From Ligula intestinalis (taxonomy: Eukaryota > Platyhelminthes > Cestoda > Diphyllobothriidea > Diphyllobothriidae), in NCBI GenBank assembly GCA_036362985.1, contig JAYGXS010000003.1:67407872-67471871 (forward strand): 64,000 bases of DNA, written 5' to 3'. The first letter of the stretch is position 1, and each line of letters begins with the position of its first letter. Shown here piece by piece: positions 42,501-52,350 of the stretch. The translations under genes and the position numbers were made by a program. The notes under the pieces were generated by a model. The model ran no database searches and was not told the DNA's origin. It saw only the letters and a program-made list of their open reading frames with translations.

Positions 42501-45024
42501 GAAACTTTAAACGTTTACCAGGAAGAAGGCTGCAAGGTCTCTGAGCACCTCTAAAGTAGGGGCTCGGTTAAAGATTAACGAAGAAAATCACAATGAACGA
42601 GTGAAAAAGTGTAGGAAACTGAAATTCAGCATAAAGACCAAGAGTAATTTGAAAGCAGTATAAAAATCTTGTTCTCTGATCTGTTGTTCTGCAACTTAAA
42701 AGATCTATTCTACAAATAACTGCAAAACGCCTTCGCATGCCATTGTGCACAAAACAGAGTCTTGTCCATGTCGACAGATTTTGGGAAGGTGAATTTTTTA
42801 GCGTTGTGGCCTATCTTTGGTGGGTGAGAGACCAAAGGAAAGGTTTCCCACGCTACAAGTGGCAACATTACAGTGCGTGGTGTGTGATCGATAGCTTGTC
42901 ATGCTGCGAATCCGCCTAGCAACACATTTCCCAAAGGCCCTGGTTCTAATTTAATGCCAAAAATACTTTTGTGAGTGAATTTCAGAGAAAAAAATGCATA
43001 AGTGTTAACAATATTGACTCTTGACTGCCCTAAATTAGGCCCTCTGTGGATGTTTTTAAAAAAACATTTTGGGACTTATGTCTTGTAATCCATGGATAAA
43101 TCAAGTTGAAGAGCTAGTAAAGACAGTTTCGAACTGATGTTCAAAAAACCAGTACAGGACACGAAATCACTTCATATGCTGTTAAAAACTTGATCAAAAC
43201 ACACACACACTAACATGTCTGAACACTCATCTGCCAATCAACCCAGCAAACCAGATTAGGTACTTTTAAAGGCAGGCATAAACTATTGACTATTTAATGA
43301 CGTCATTCGGCTTGCAAGGCATGCACAACTTTCACCTCACTTAGGTAGCGACGAAGGCAGCTAAAGGGATTGAACGGGAAAACAGGGGGAGAAGTTAAAA
43401 CACTGGTTTCGTTTACTTTCAATGGTGAGTTCTCATCACATTGGTTGGAGTTAAAACGGCAAAACTGGTGGGTGTGAGATAAACAATAGGACTACTTCCT
43501 CTGCTGTTGTTTATTACCAGACCAAAGGAGATAAACAAGCCTGACTTGTGTTGGCACCGATTTCTGCTAAGTGCGGAGAAGCTGGCACATCATTAAAGCT
43601 ACAAAAATGGACGAGAGAGGCGCTGCTTCAGAAGACAACCAGAGTGAAGACTGGCGTATAAGCAGTCAAAATAAACTCAACCCCAGTTTTTAGCTTTGAG
43701 AGACAGCAAATAAGTACAAAAATGGTATCACAGAAAATTAACACAAATAACTATTATGATCTTAAAGGCCAATATACCTACTTAAACAGCTACAACACAA
43801 ACCGAGAAGGCTGTGCAGTCCATGAGCACAATGAAAAGCTCAAAATGAAAGAAGTGGATTACGGGGTGATCAAAGAGAAAAATATATTTGTTCAACAGAT
43901 AGATAGTCATAACAGGGGTACAAAATGCGTGCGAATGAAGACACTCAAGAGGGTGAATTCGTAGGGACACTGAGTACCCAAAGTTTGGAGTCATGCCTAA
44001 AGCATCGACTAGAAACAAACGACATTCCGATCTGGGACAGTCGGTAGGCACGCCAAACATATGTGGTCCGCAAAAGCTGGCGCAGCAAGGCACAAAAAAA
44101 CACACGGCCGGAGCTGGGCGCCAAGTTCAGAAAACTAGGACCAAACCAGGGTTAAGGCGTGACCGAGAATCGAGGGCAGAGTAACATAGGAAGCTCTCAC
44201 GAAGAGATTGTAAAAGCAAAGCACATAATTTAACACTACAGATTGATTACTACTAACTAATACAAGTAGCCATGTTTCTAAACTAAAATGAATATATGTG
44301 GCCTTCCAGCAGCAAGTGGATGCCCAAAGATGCCAAAAACCGATGAACACGTTTATAAAGTTCCGAATTGAGCGGCCATTCACCTACCAGAAACACGAAA
44401 GGACATTCGGCGATGCAGTAAACGAACTCATTAGTAAACCATAAAGGAGCTCTTAACTTCAAGAAATTAAAAAGGAAAAATGCATCACATTGAAGGTTCG
44501 ATTTTCATTCTCTATAAGTGTTGCAGTCAAAGATCAGACAGATCGAAAAAAACCACGCTTGTCTTGTTTTCGGTTGCAACTTCACGAAGCAAGCTCGGAC
44601 ATTGATAACTGAGTGTTAAGCGATGTGTTTGTTGACTGTTTTACCTGACCAAAACAAAGTATTTTTCGGCGTGAGAAAAAACTTTTTCAGTGGTTCTGCT
44701 GATGTTTTGCAAAGGCAAGACATGCAAAAAAATGAAGGAGCGATCTGGACAACCGCCTTTTAAAACAACCTCAACTGTATCGCAAGTTATTTTAAGGAAA
44801 AAAGCATTGAGTACACAACACACCTTTTGTCGATGTTGGGCGCAAAGTCCATCGAAGTCCAAAGCACTGTGAGCCTGTGTTAGAGTGCCAGATTCCACCA
44901 ACTTTCGCCGTCGCCATGCCGCCGGAGACTCGTCTTGATTAATAGGAAGAAAAGGAGAGGAGAAAATGGTAACACACCATGCCAGTGACGACAATCTCCA
45001 CTTTTAAGACACCATAAGGGACTG
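42501..45024. other. No gene recognised
   Basis: AT-rich sequence including a short CA microsatellite at 43199-43211. The 107-codon minus frame at 43782-44105 and the 117-codon minus frame at 44641-44994 lack motifs. Confidence 0.4.
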
Positions 45025-45295
45025 GAGTGGAACCTCGGTTAATGAGTTTAATCCGGTCCAGCACCGAGCTCGTCTTGCGAAACGTAGCTAATCAAAATGC
45101 ATCAGTTCACTGATTGGCTGCAGGTGACTGAGGACCCACCCCCTAGAAGCAAGCCTCAACGGCGGACACAGACAGACAGACACACTAGCAACTCGTTAAC
45201 TGGACGAAAACTCATCAGTCAGACAAATCTTCCGCGAGTGGCTCGCTCGTTACCTGAAATGCTCGTAGATGGGGTTGCTCATCACCCGAGGCTCT
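45025..45295. mobile_element. Tigger/pogo-like MITE, degenerate copy
   Basis: The left end GAGTGGAACCTCGG followed by TTAATGAGTTTAATCCGGTC resembles Tigger-type ends (CAGTGGAACCT...). The right part (GGCTCGCTCGTTACCTGAAA, GGGTTGCTCATCACCCGAGG) matches the better-preserved right ends at 46420-46492 and 47060-47128. No transposase is present. Confidence 0.5.
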
Positions 45296-45507
45296 TTATT
45301 CCGATAGAACGAGTATTCGCGGCATTGTTCTGAGATATATATAAACTTACCTGTGCAATTTGTTGCAGAAGGTATTCGGTCTCTCGTAAACGGCTAAACT
45401 CATCACTATTCCGACGTCGGAGTTAGGGGGTTGCGCGCAAACTTTGTATAGCGAAGTTCATCTCTACACCAACGGCTTCTAAAATCTCCCTTTGTCCGAC
45501 AACAAAA

Positions 45508-46190
45508 ATGTCAGCTAAAGACTACTAGAAGTAACCTTAAGTGTGGTGGCTGTACCGAGACTGAATCCACACTAATACATGTCACGCACATGCTGGTTTC
45601 AATGTGCAAAAAATTAAACAGACTTTGCAAGGGGACTCACTCACTCATCGCGTTCTGTCGGCAAAAGCGCAACAGTGAGCCTGACTTAGCGTCCGTCTAT
45701 GCCTATTCACAATCGATGATCTCTGAACTCGGAGGTACTGACATTCACTAACTGGAAGCCCACAAATTAAGGAGTATTAATTGCAGTCACACTCTTAGTC
45801 CAAAAGACTAGGTTATTTGGTGACAATTAAATCGTGTGTGCACTATAGGTTATATTTTGCATAACTATATATTTAATTCGTAGCAGTAGGCATGTTTTGC
45901 TGCATATAGCCTGTGCTTGAGCTTATTTTTCGTTTAGTTTATTTTTAGTCTGTTTAGCTTACAGCCATTTTTGTTTCCATTGTTGGCACTATGCGGTTGC
46001 TTTTTAGTTTAGAACCAATCTTTATGTCAAATCTATATAATCTCTATAGATATGAAGATTACTAGAAAGGACTTCGAGTGTGGTGGCTGCCGAGATTTAA
46101 TCCACACCAATGCATGTCACGTACGCGCTGGTTTCTGTGTACAAAAAATAGACTCTCCACAAGGCAACTCATCTCATTCATTGAACAAAG
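45508..46190 (+). repeat. Direct repeat pair, about 140 bp each
   Basis: 45508-45650 and 46047-46190 share GTGTGGTGGCTG, TTAATCCACACCAATGCATG-type and CATGTCACGTACGCGCTGG-type sequence, followed by an A-run, at about 75% identity. Confidence 0.5.
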
Positions 46191-46261
46191 TCATAAAGTC
46201 TGCGTTACAAGGAGAACGTCACATTTTGACCCCCAGTCCACGGTAAAACTGAGTTCATTCA

Positions 46262-46500
46262 TCAGTTAAAAGCTTGTAAAGCCAAGTTCTTTTGTGTTGT
46301 CTGGTCATTTAATGCGACTCGTATCACCTATAACGCAGAAACTATGCGCTAAATCCACTGACACCTAATCCGCGCACTGACAGCTCAGTAACTAAGAGAA
46401 AGCTCGTCTACCGAAACATATTTTCTGGTATTGGCTCGTTCGTTACTTGAAATGCTTGTAGCTAGGGCTGCTCTTCACGTGAGGCTCCACTGTACTTACA
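46262..46500 (+). repeat. 239-bp duplication, copy 1 (Tigger-like right end)
   Basis: Identical to 46898-47136 except for six bases (about 97.5%). It ends in GAGGCTCCACTG followed by TA, i.e. a terminal inverted repeat CAGTGGAGCCTC with a TA target site, as in Tc1/mariner-type elements. Confidence 0.8.
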
Positions 46501-46642
46501 ATGCTCCTTGGGCAGATACCTTGGTAAAAGTTCAATTTAGGGTCCACTACAGCACACGTTAAAAACCCCATCCTTCTGAAAAACGGGACGGGTGGTAATA
46601 AGGGTTAAAGGAGTGGAGCCTGTCAGGGGAAAGAAAAATGAT

Positions 46643-46736
46643 TCCGAAGAAGAAGATGCGATCACTGGAACAAGGACTTCATTTTCCTGACGTTTCGGAT
46701 TCCGTCGGGAATCCTTAGTCATAGGTAATCGTAAAC
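46643..46736 (-). ncRNA. PLE-like tail with perfect 7-bp stem
   Basis: On the minus strand: CTATGACTAA, GGATTCC, CGAC, GGAATCC, GAAACGTCAGG, then a TTCTTCTTC end. The stem GGATTCC/GGAATCC is perfect and abuts GAAAC, the same arrangement as the tail at 19342 but with different stem bases. Confidence 0.45.
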
Positions 46737-46897
46737 AGGTCTGAGACATGCGCAGATAAATAAATGATTCAAAAAAGGAGAGCTTATAAAAAAAGAAAAT
46801 GAAAGAAATTAACTAATATTTGTGTGAGATAATTAAAATGAGAAATACAACCTATAGGAAGGAATAAAGCCCAGTGGTGCCAAATTGGACACTGTCG

Positions 46898-47136
46898 TCA
46901 GTTAAAAGCTTGTAAAGCCAAGTTCTTTTGTGTTGTCTGGTCATTGAATGCGACTCGTATCACCTATAACGCAGAAACTATGCGCTAAATCCACTGACAC
47001 CTAATCCACGCACTGACAGCTCAGTAACTAAGAGAAAGCTCATCTACCGAAACATATTTTCTGTTATTGGCTCGTTCGTTACTTGAAATGCTTGTAGCTA
47101 GGGCTGCTCTTAACCTGAGGCTCCACTGTACTTACA
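46898..47136 (+). repeat. 239-bp duplication, copy 2 (Tigger-like right end)
   Basis: Second copy of 46262-46500. The TA-flanked end falls at 47128/47129-47130, and six further bases (CTTACA) are shared beyond it. A segment larger than the transposon end was therefore duplicated. Confidence 0.8.
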
Positions 47137-47785
47137 AAAGAGGCTGCAGCCGCAAAAGCCTCACTAGTGGCTAATAAAAACGGTAGGCGAGAAAAAAAAC
47201 TCACGAAGGATCCGCTGGGCCATGTCAAAGGACAGGAATTCCTGGTTGAGGCCAGAAGCACGCTACAATTAGAAACGCACCAAGTGAGTCGCAAAAGAAA
47301 ATTATAAGCTGAGCAGCAACTATGCACAGAAAGGACTAATTATTACCACGGACCATTGGAAATGGACATTTTTCAAACGTAAATGATTAATCGCATTTGT
47401 ACGCAATGATTAACATAATTTGGTGTGAGCTGGGGCGGGGGGCTGAAGAAATTCCCACGAAAAAAAACTTAATTACATCAAAGGAATCCACATATAGAAG
47501 GTGGATAACGTCGTAAGTGAAGCAATGGTAAGAAAAACGGCCCAATGCGTTCGAGTCAGAACTGGTAGGCTGTCGCGTTGGAAGTGAACCCAGCTCCAAC
47601 AAAGACTGCCGCAAAGAAAATATGGGGTTAGAGGTCTCTTCAGGGTGAACACTACATGTGCAGAACAGGAGACAAGAGGTAAAATCTGCGGACTCAGAAG
47701 GTTAGAGCAATTTCAGAGGAAGGAACTCTCGTTGTGATGTTTTTAACATATTTGCATAATTCGCCCGATCAGATTGTGAAAAATT
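47137..47785. other. No gene recognised
   Basis: No supported frame or shared repeat. Confidence 0.45.
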
Positions 47786-47858
47786 TGGCGACTACGGTAG
47801 GGCTTCGAACTCACGGCTTGCGTCCAGCCAATGCTCTAACCATGCGAGATACGAGGGC
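47786..47858 (-). repeat. tRNA-like SINE head
   Basis: The minus strand reads TGGTTAGAGCA (A-box-like), TTGGCTGGACGCAAGCC (stem-loop in anticodon-arm position) and GAGTTCGAAGCCC (B-box-like). There is no proper acceptor stem pairing, so it is a SINE head or tRNA pseudogene and not a functional tRNA gene. Confidence 0.5.
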
Positions 47859-48022
47859 TCGAAACAGAGTCTTAAATGTAACTTTAGATGGATAAAGTAA
47901 CCCGTTCAATCTAGTGCAACGCACAGAATCTACCGATTCTTATAAAGCTGGACTCTGATCGAAAGACCACGAGTTAGAGTGTTGAGTGATGCACCACTAG
48001 GGGTAAGATATGACTTCCTGAC

Positions 48023-48034
48023 GACGGCTAATAA
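48023..48034 (+). repeat. Target-site duplication, left copy
   Basis: GACGGCTAATAA, repeated exactly at 49142-49153. Twelve bases is in the range reported for Penelope-like insertions. Confidence 0.8.
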
Positions 48035-48175
48035 TTTGAACACTGTATCAACAGCAAAATTTAATGGATCCATAAATTTCGAGAGGGCTCTTCAGTTGCC
48101 ACCCCTCATTACATAACGGGAATGAACGTTAGAGAAAATACACAACTGAATTCATACAGAAAAAATCGATAAAAC

Positions 48176-48838
48176 TTGGTATGCACTCTCTTCCAGAGAA
48201 CGAGAAAAATCGGTTCTGTGGATACATTGGAAGCTGAAATAACTAAACTCAAAGTAACTCTACAGAAACGCGGATACCCAACACAGTTTATAGACAAATA
48301 TAAAAAACCATTACGGCCTAAAATGACGGAACAGATAGTTCCGAAGAAGCCCGTTTTCATATCTTTGCCGTTTAAGGGTGACAAAATTTTCAATACCATC
48401 AAGAGACGACTCATTAATGCCATTCACAGGACATATTATGCCGCTGAGCTTATAATTTGCAATCTAACAAAGCTTTTACCGATTCCTCGTGCGAAGGATG
48501 CCTTGCCGATGCACGCCACTTCAAACTCTGTTTATGAATTTACATGCACATGCGGATGCAAGTACATAGGGCGAACGCAAAGGCAATTGGCCACCAGAGC
48601 AAAGGAACACTTACCTAGCTGGTTGTTTAAGCAAGAAAAACGAACACCTCGCTCGTCAACCACTGAACACTTGCTAGATACGGGCCACTCCGTGGACCCT
48701 AAAACCTCCTTCCGAGTACTTGTTCAAGCACGAACAACTCGCACCTTACGCTACATGGAGGCAGCGTACATAAGGCGGTTTAAACCCGACCTATGCAAAC
48801 AACTGGAGCATGTAGTTAACCTAACTCTACCTTGGTAA
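48176..48838 (+). CDS. PLE protein C-terminus with intact GIY-YIG endonuclease
   Basis: A 220-residue open frame with no internal stop. It opens from a non-ATG codon at the inverted-arm junction, so the natural start is lost. Residues 1-118 correspond to the RT thumb/connector (ITKLKVTLQKRGYPTQFI, FKGDKIFNTIKRRL). The nuclease follows: VYEFTCTCGCKYIGRTQRQL (119-138) supplies the first Tyr, three Cys (124, 126, 128) and the YIG Tyr/Gly. TRAKEH (140-145) supplies Arg and His, HLLDTGH (165-171) further His, and YMEAAYIRRFKPDLCKQ (193-209) the catalytic Glu195. All expected catalytic positions are present. In an intact PLE this domain nicks target DNA. The RT catalytic core is missing, so the copy is not autonomous. 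Whether it is expressed is unknown. Confidence 0.85.
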   Translation: MVCTLFQRTRKIGSVDTLEAEITKLKVTLQKRGYPTQFIDKYKKPLRPKMTEQIVPKKPVFISLPFKGDKIFNTIKRRLINAIHRTYYAAELIICNLTKLLPIPRAKDALPMHATSNSVYEFTCTCGCKYIGRTQRQLATRAKEHLPSWLFKQEKRTPRSSTTEHLLDTGHSVDPKTSFRVLVQARTTRTLRYMEAAYIRRFKPDLCKQLEHVVNLTLPW

Positions 48839-49141
48839 CACTGGCTCCTTGTTTACACATTCCCCTCCCCAAATTTTCTTTCATTTTTGGCTAGACGTTT
48901 TTTTTCTCCAGTTTTTGCTGTCTACAGCGTTTAACCTTCAGCTTTATCGAATGCCTCTTGGCCATGTACAGTGACCTTGCCGGTTTTCTATCGATTTTTT
49001 CTGTATGAATTCAGTTGTGTATTTTCTCTAACAATCATTCCCGTTATGCAATGAGGGGTGGCAACTGAAAAGCTCTCTCGAAATTTATGGATCCATTAAA
49101 TTTTGCTGTTTATACAGTTTTCAAATTTTCACCGGGGAAAA
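48839..49141 (+). other. PLE-B 3' UTR
   Basis: T-rich sequence (TTTTTTTTCTCC near 48900) leading into the right inverted arm 48983-49129, then CACCGGGGAAAA before the target duplication. The final 12 bases are not repeated in the left arm. Confidence 0.6.
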
Positions 49142-49153
49142 GACGGCTAATAA
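49142..49153 (+). repeat. Target-site duplication, right copy
   Basis: GACGGCTAATAA, identical to 48023-48034. Confidence 0.8.
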
Positions 49154-49197
49154 GCCAAAAATGGCCATTCCAGTCTACCTTATCCTTACTGTAAATA

Positions 49198-49401
49198 CTA
49201 TCTGTCCACATCACTAGCTGCTAGGACTGCTGTCAGGACAAAGGCCAAGATGGACAAGTGAGTTCCGTTAGCAGTCGATGAACGTTCACCAACGAGTGTT
49301 AAAGCACGCATTCCCGACAACACCGCCAATTTACAGGAGAACAGTGCAGTTACCATACGAATGCCAGCACAAATGATCATAGACCAGAAAAAAGAACGCA
49401 A
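49198..49401 (-). other. Possible downstream exon, hydrophobic
   Basis: The minus frame has two hydrophobic stretches (MIICAGIRMVTALF and LSILAFVLTAVLAA) around a polar loop and lies 110 bases downstream of the candidate first exon. I could not find a convincing acceptor that joins it in phase, so it may be chance. It ends just before the SINE tail. Confidence 0.2.
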
Positions 49402-49514
49402 TAAACACCCCCCCTCCCGCCCTCCCTCACAAACGGCAACAGGGAGGAGGCGCGTACACGCAGAGCTTGCACAACAAAAAGTGTACTGGGAAACTAAAAA
49501 CCAACAGGACTCAC

Positions 49515-49612
49515 CGACTGTTGATTTGACGTCGAATTGTAGCTGGCGGTGATAGATATGCTACTGAGCGAGTCGCTGTTACGATGCCGTGGTACTGTGC
49601 CGCTAGCCATGT
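49515..49612 (-). CDS. Candidate first coding exon, host gene, unknown
   Basis: On the minus strand ATG (49610-49608) opens a 96-base, 32-codon segment beginning MASGTVPRHRNSDSLSS and rich in Ser/Thr. It ends at TCG followed by GTGAGT (49514-49509), a consensus 5' splice site, leaving phase 0. Immediately upstream the strand reads a pyrimidine-rich tract ending TTTACAG, with only AC between the AG and the ATG. The exon is therefore accepted either from a 5'-UTR intron or from spliced-leader trans-splicing, which flatworms use. I do not recognise the protein, and the next exon is not identifiable with confidence. No signal peptide or membrane segment is visible. Confidence 0.5.
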
Positions 49613-50028
49613 CTGTAAACAAACAAAAACATAGGCGGTTGCCAAATTTAAAAAGGCGGGAAATGCGGCCGACAAATTGCGCAACGCCACAGGGTTGGCG
49701 AGCTAACATAACAGCAGGGAACAAATAAAAGCCATTCGCGTAAGAAAACCAATTCGGTTAAAATTAAGCGTAAACTATCTGACAGTGGTGCCTAAAACTA
49801 ATCTACAAGGCCAAGGAAAACAAGAAAGGTGAAAAAAATAGGAATAGCGCGGGTGCATAAAAAACTACGGAGTACAGTAACATACAGAGGAACATACAAG
49901 CGAAGCAAGAGGGGAAGAAGTGTACATTATTTTTACGACCTAAGAACCCTGGCTAAACAACGCAAGATCATTTGCTACGCGTTCAGAACATATAAATATG
50001 CGAAGAACCCCTTATTTTCTTCATTATA

Positions 50029-50128
50029 NNNNNNNNNNNNNNNNNNNNNNNNNNNNNNNNNNNNNNNNNNNNNNNNNNNNNNNNNNNNNNNNNNNNNNNN
50101 NNNNNNNNNNNNNNNNNNNNNNNNNNNN
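50029..50128. other. Assembly gap (100 N)
   Basis: 100 undetermined bases, directly at the edge of the repeat array that follows. Confidence 1.
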
Positions 50129-51095
50129 GGGTATGACAGCGTTTGGGGGTAACTTGATACAGAACTGTTTCAGGCTTATTAGCCTTCATCAGCCAAGCAT
50201 AACCCTGAACATCAACTGGTCGGACAACACAAACGCACTCACAGATGGCGCAGTTGGTCCACCATTGGGGTCTATCAGATGGGTCATAAGCACTTCATCG
50301 AACCGCAGTTCATCAGCGCCTCGCCACCTATCATTTGCTGTCACTGCTGATCGGGTATAAATTCACTCAGACACCGATCAAATAGGCTTCCGAAATAAAC
50401 AAAGTTCATGTAGTGGTCAGAGGTTCCCAACGCGTGACCGCCTGCCAGGCCGATTCCGGCCAAGTCATAATAGCAGTAAGGGGGGTATTACAGCATTTGG
50501 GGGCAACTTGGTACAGAACTGTTTCGGGCTTATTAGCCTTCATCAGCCGCTGGGGACCTCTGACCAACACATGAACTTTGTTTAGTTCGGAAGCCTATTC
50601 GATCGGTGTTCGCACATTTCTGAGTGAATATATACCCGGTCTGCAGTGACAGCAAATTGCAGGTGGTCAGGCATTGATGAACTGCGGTTCGATGAAGTGC
50701 TTATGACCCATCTGATAGACCCAATGGTGGACCAGCTGCGCCATCTGTGAGTACGTATGTCTGTTTTGCCCGACTCAGCTGGTGGTCAGCGTTTTGCTTG
50801 GCTGAATGAAGGCAAATAAGCCCGAAACAGTTCTGTATCAAGTTACCCCCAAACGCTGTCATCCCCCATCTCTGCTATTATGACTTGGCCGGCATTGGCC
50901 TAGCAGGTGGTCACTCGTTTCGGGACCTCTAGCCACCACGTGAGCTTTGTTTAGTTCGTAAGCCTATTCGATCAGTGCTCCCACATTTCTGAGTTGAGAG
51001 CTCCTTGGCAAATCGGAACTTAATTGTTCCTTGACTAGATCGATGAAACATCTGCATTCATTCATCATATTCCCGATCACAACCGACAAAGCAGG

Positions 51096-51240
51096 GGACC
51101 CGTGGACTAGAGGCAGTGTCTCAAACACAACGACCGAAGGTGGCGGGTTCACATCTCGGGGGTGCCAACCCTCGAGATTAGGTATGACTGGCTGATGACG
51201 GCTAATAAGCCAGAAATGGCCATTACGGTCTCCCTTTGCT
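51096..51240 (+). repeat. tRNA-derived SINE inside the array
   Basis: CCGTGGACTAGAGGCA (A-box-like), GGCGGGTTCACATCTCG (B-box-like), GGTATGACTGGCTGATGACG, GGCTAATAAGCCAGAAATGG, CCATTACGGTCTCC. It is followed by an AT microsatellite. Confidence 0.65.
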
Positions 51241-51702
51241 TTGTCGGATACACTTCAAAATATATATATATATATATATATTCACTCAAGAATGTGCGAA
51301 CACCGATCGAATAGACTTCCGAACTCAACAAAGTTCGTGTGGTGGTCAGAGGTTCCCAACGGGTGACCGCCTGCCAGGCCGATTCCGGCCAAGTCATAAT
51401 AGCAGTAAGTGGGGTATGACAGCATCTGGGGGTAACTTGATACAGAACTGTTTCGGGCTTATTAGCCTTCATCAGCCAAGCATAACCCTGAACACCAGCT
51501 GGCGCTGATGAACTGCGGTTCGATGAAGTGCTTATGACCCATCTGATAGACACCAGTGGTGGACCAACTGCGCCGTCTGTGAGTGCGTTTTTTTGTGTTG
51601 TACGACCAGCTGGTGTTCAGGGTTATGCTTGGCTGATGAAGGCTAATAAGCCCGAAACAGTTCTGTATCAAGTTACCCCCAGATGCTGTCATACCCCACT
51701 TA

Positions 51703-51737
<35 letters not shown>

Positions 51738-51788
51738 AAGTGTATCCGACAAAGCAAAAGGAGACCGTAATGGCCATTTCTGGCTTAT
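51205..51788. repeat. Nested palindrome with a perfect 100-bp inner inverted repeat
   Basis: 51403-51502 and 51606-51705 are perfect reverse complements over 100 bases with a 103-base spacer. Outside them, 51205-51281 (SINE tail plus AT repeat) and 51706-51788 are also inverted copies (about 97%). The left side has an extra ~120 bases between the inner and outer arms. The right inner arm touches the AT tract directly. It could extrude as a cruciform. Confidence 0.85.
51261..51281. repeat. (AT)n microsatellite
   Basis: Uninterrupted alternating TA. Further tracts of the same kind lie at 51705-51735 and 51786-51801. Confidence 0.95.
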
Positions 51789-52263
51789 ATATATATATAT
51801 TCATCGAACACCGATGCAATAGGTTTCCGAACGAAACAAAGCCCACTTGGTGGCTAGAGGTCCCGAAACGAGTGACCACCTGTCAGGCCGATGGCGGCCA
51901 AGTCATAATAGCAAAGAGGGATGACAGCGTTTGGAAGTAACTTGAGACAGAACTGTTTCGGGCTCATTTGCCTTAATTCAGCCAAGCATAACCCTGACCA
52001 CCAGCTGGGTCGGACAAAACAAACATACGTACTCACAGATGGCGCAGGTAGTCCACCATTGGGATCTATCAGATGGGTCATAAGCACTTCATCGAGCCGC
52101 AGTTCATCAATGCCTAACCACCTGCCATTTGCTGTCACTGCAGACCAAGCATATATTCAATTTTTATATATTTTTAGAGGAAAACTAAAGGGCGCGTAGG
52201 CCCAAGGCCATCCGAATAGACCGTTACGAATTTGGACTAGCCTTATGCACATCAATCACTAGT

Positions 52264-52350
52264 GAGAAGAAGACAATTCGATCGCTGGGACAACACTTTT
52301 ATTCGCCTGACGTTTCGATATCCGTCGCGGATTCGTCATCAAAGACATAG
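52264..52350 (-). mobile_element. PLE-A 3' tail
   Basis: Complement of the 19342-19430 tail: TTCGATCGCTGGGACAAC, TTATTCGCCTGACGTTTCGA and TATCCGTCGCGGATTCGTCA. Its stem bases (CGAATCC/GGATATCG with one bulge) pair better than in the 19-kb copy. Confidence 0.6.

Larger units (their letters stand above)
48035..49141 (+). mobile_element. Penelope-like element, family PLE-B, with inverted 3'-UTR copy at 5' end
   Basis: The left arm (about 48035-48174) is the inverted copy of the right arm (48983-49129). Both contain AACAGCAAAATTTAATGGAT, CATAAATTTCGAGAG, GTTGCCACCCCTCATT and ACACAACTGAATTCATACAG on the left or its complement on the right. Identity is about 93-95%, with single-base indels. Between the arms lies an intact GIY-YIG frame and the 3' UTR. 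The element is bordered by the 12-bp duplication and interrupts a SINE. The structure is a 5'-truncated PLE to which its own 3' UTR was joined in reverse during integration, or a transposable unit with long inverted ends. Confidence 0.85.
47946..49195 (+). repeat. tRNA-derived SINE split by a PLE insertion
   Basis: The 5' part (47946-48034) has GGACTCTGATCGAAAGACC, GCACCACTAGGGGTAAGATA and CTGACGACGGCTAATAA. The 3' part (49142-49195) restarts GACGGCTAATAAGCC and continues AAAAATGGCCATTCCAGTCT, the normal SINE end. The 1107 bases in between are the PLE described below. Confidence 0.75.
50129..52165. repeat. Array of repeated and inverted units
   Basis: A unit of roughly 350 bp recurs in both orientations. 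Landmarks: GGGTATGACAGCGTTTGGGG, GATACAGAACTGTTTCGGGC, CTCACAGATGGCGCAG, CTATCAGATGGGTCATAAGC, CATTTGCTGTCACTGCAG-type and GCCAAGTCATAATAGCAG. Plus-orientation units begin near 50129, 50478, 51285 and 51800. Minus-orientation units cover about 50537-51000 and 51503-51705. Units range from near identical to about 85% identical. No frame is conserved. The nearest analogy is a complex satellite or a cluster of a palindromic mobile element. Confidence 0.75.

Noticed and set aside
47786..47858. Functional tRNA gene
   Set aside because: A- and B-box-like blocks are present, but the acceptor stem does not pair and the sequence matches the SINE head pattern.
50129..52165. CRISPR-like or simple tandem array
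   Set aside because: Units are long, in both orientations and without regular spacers, and the genome is eukaryotic.
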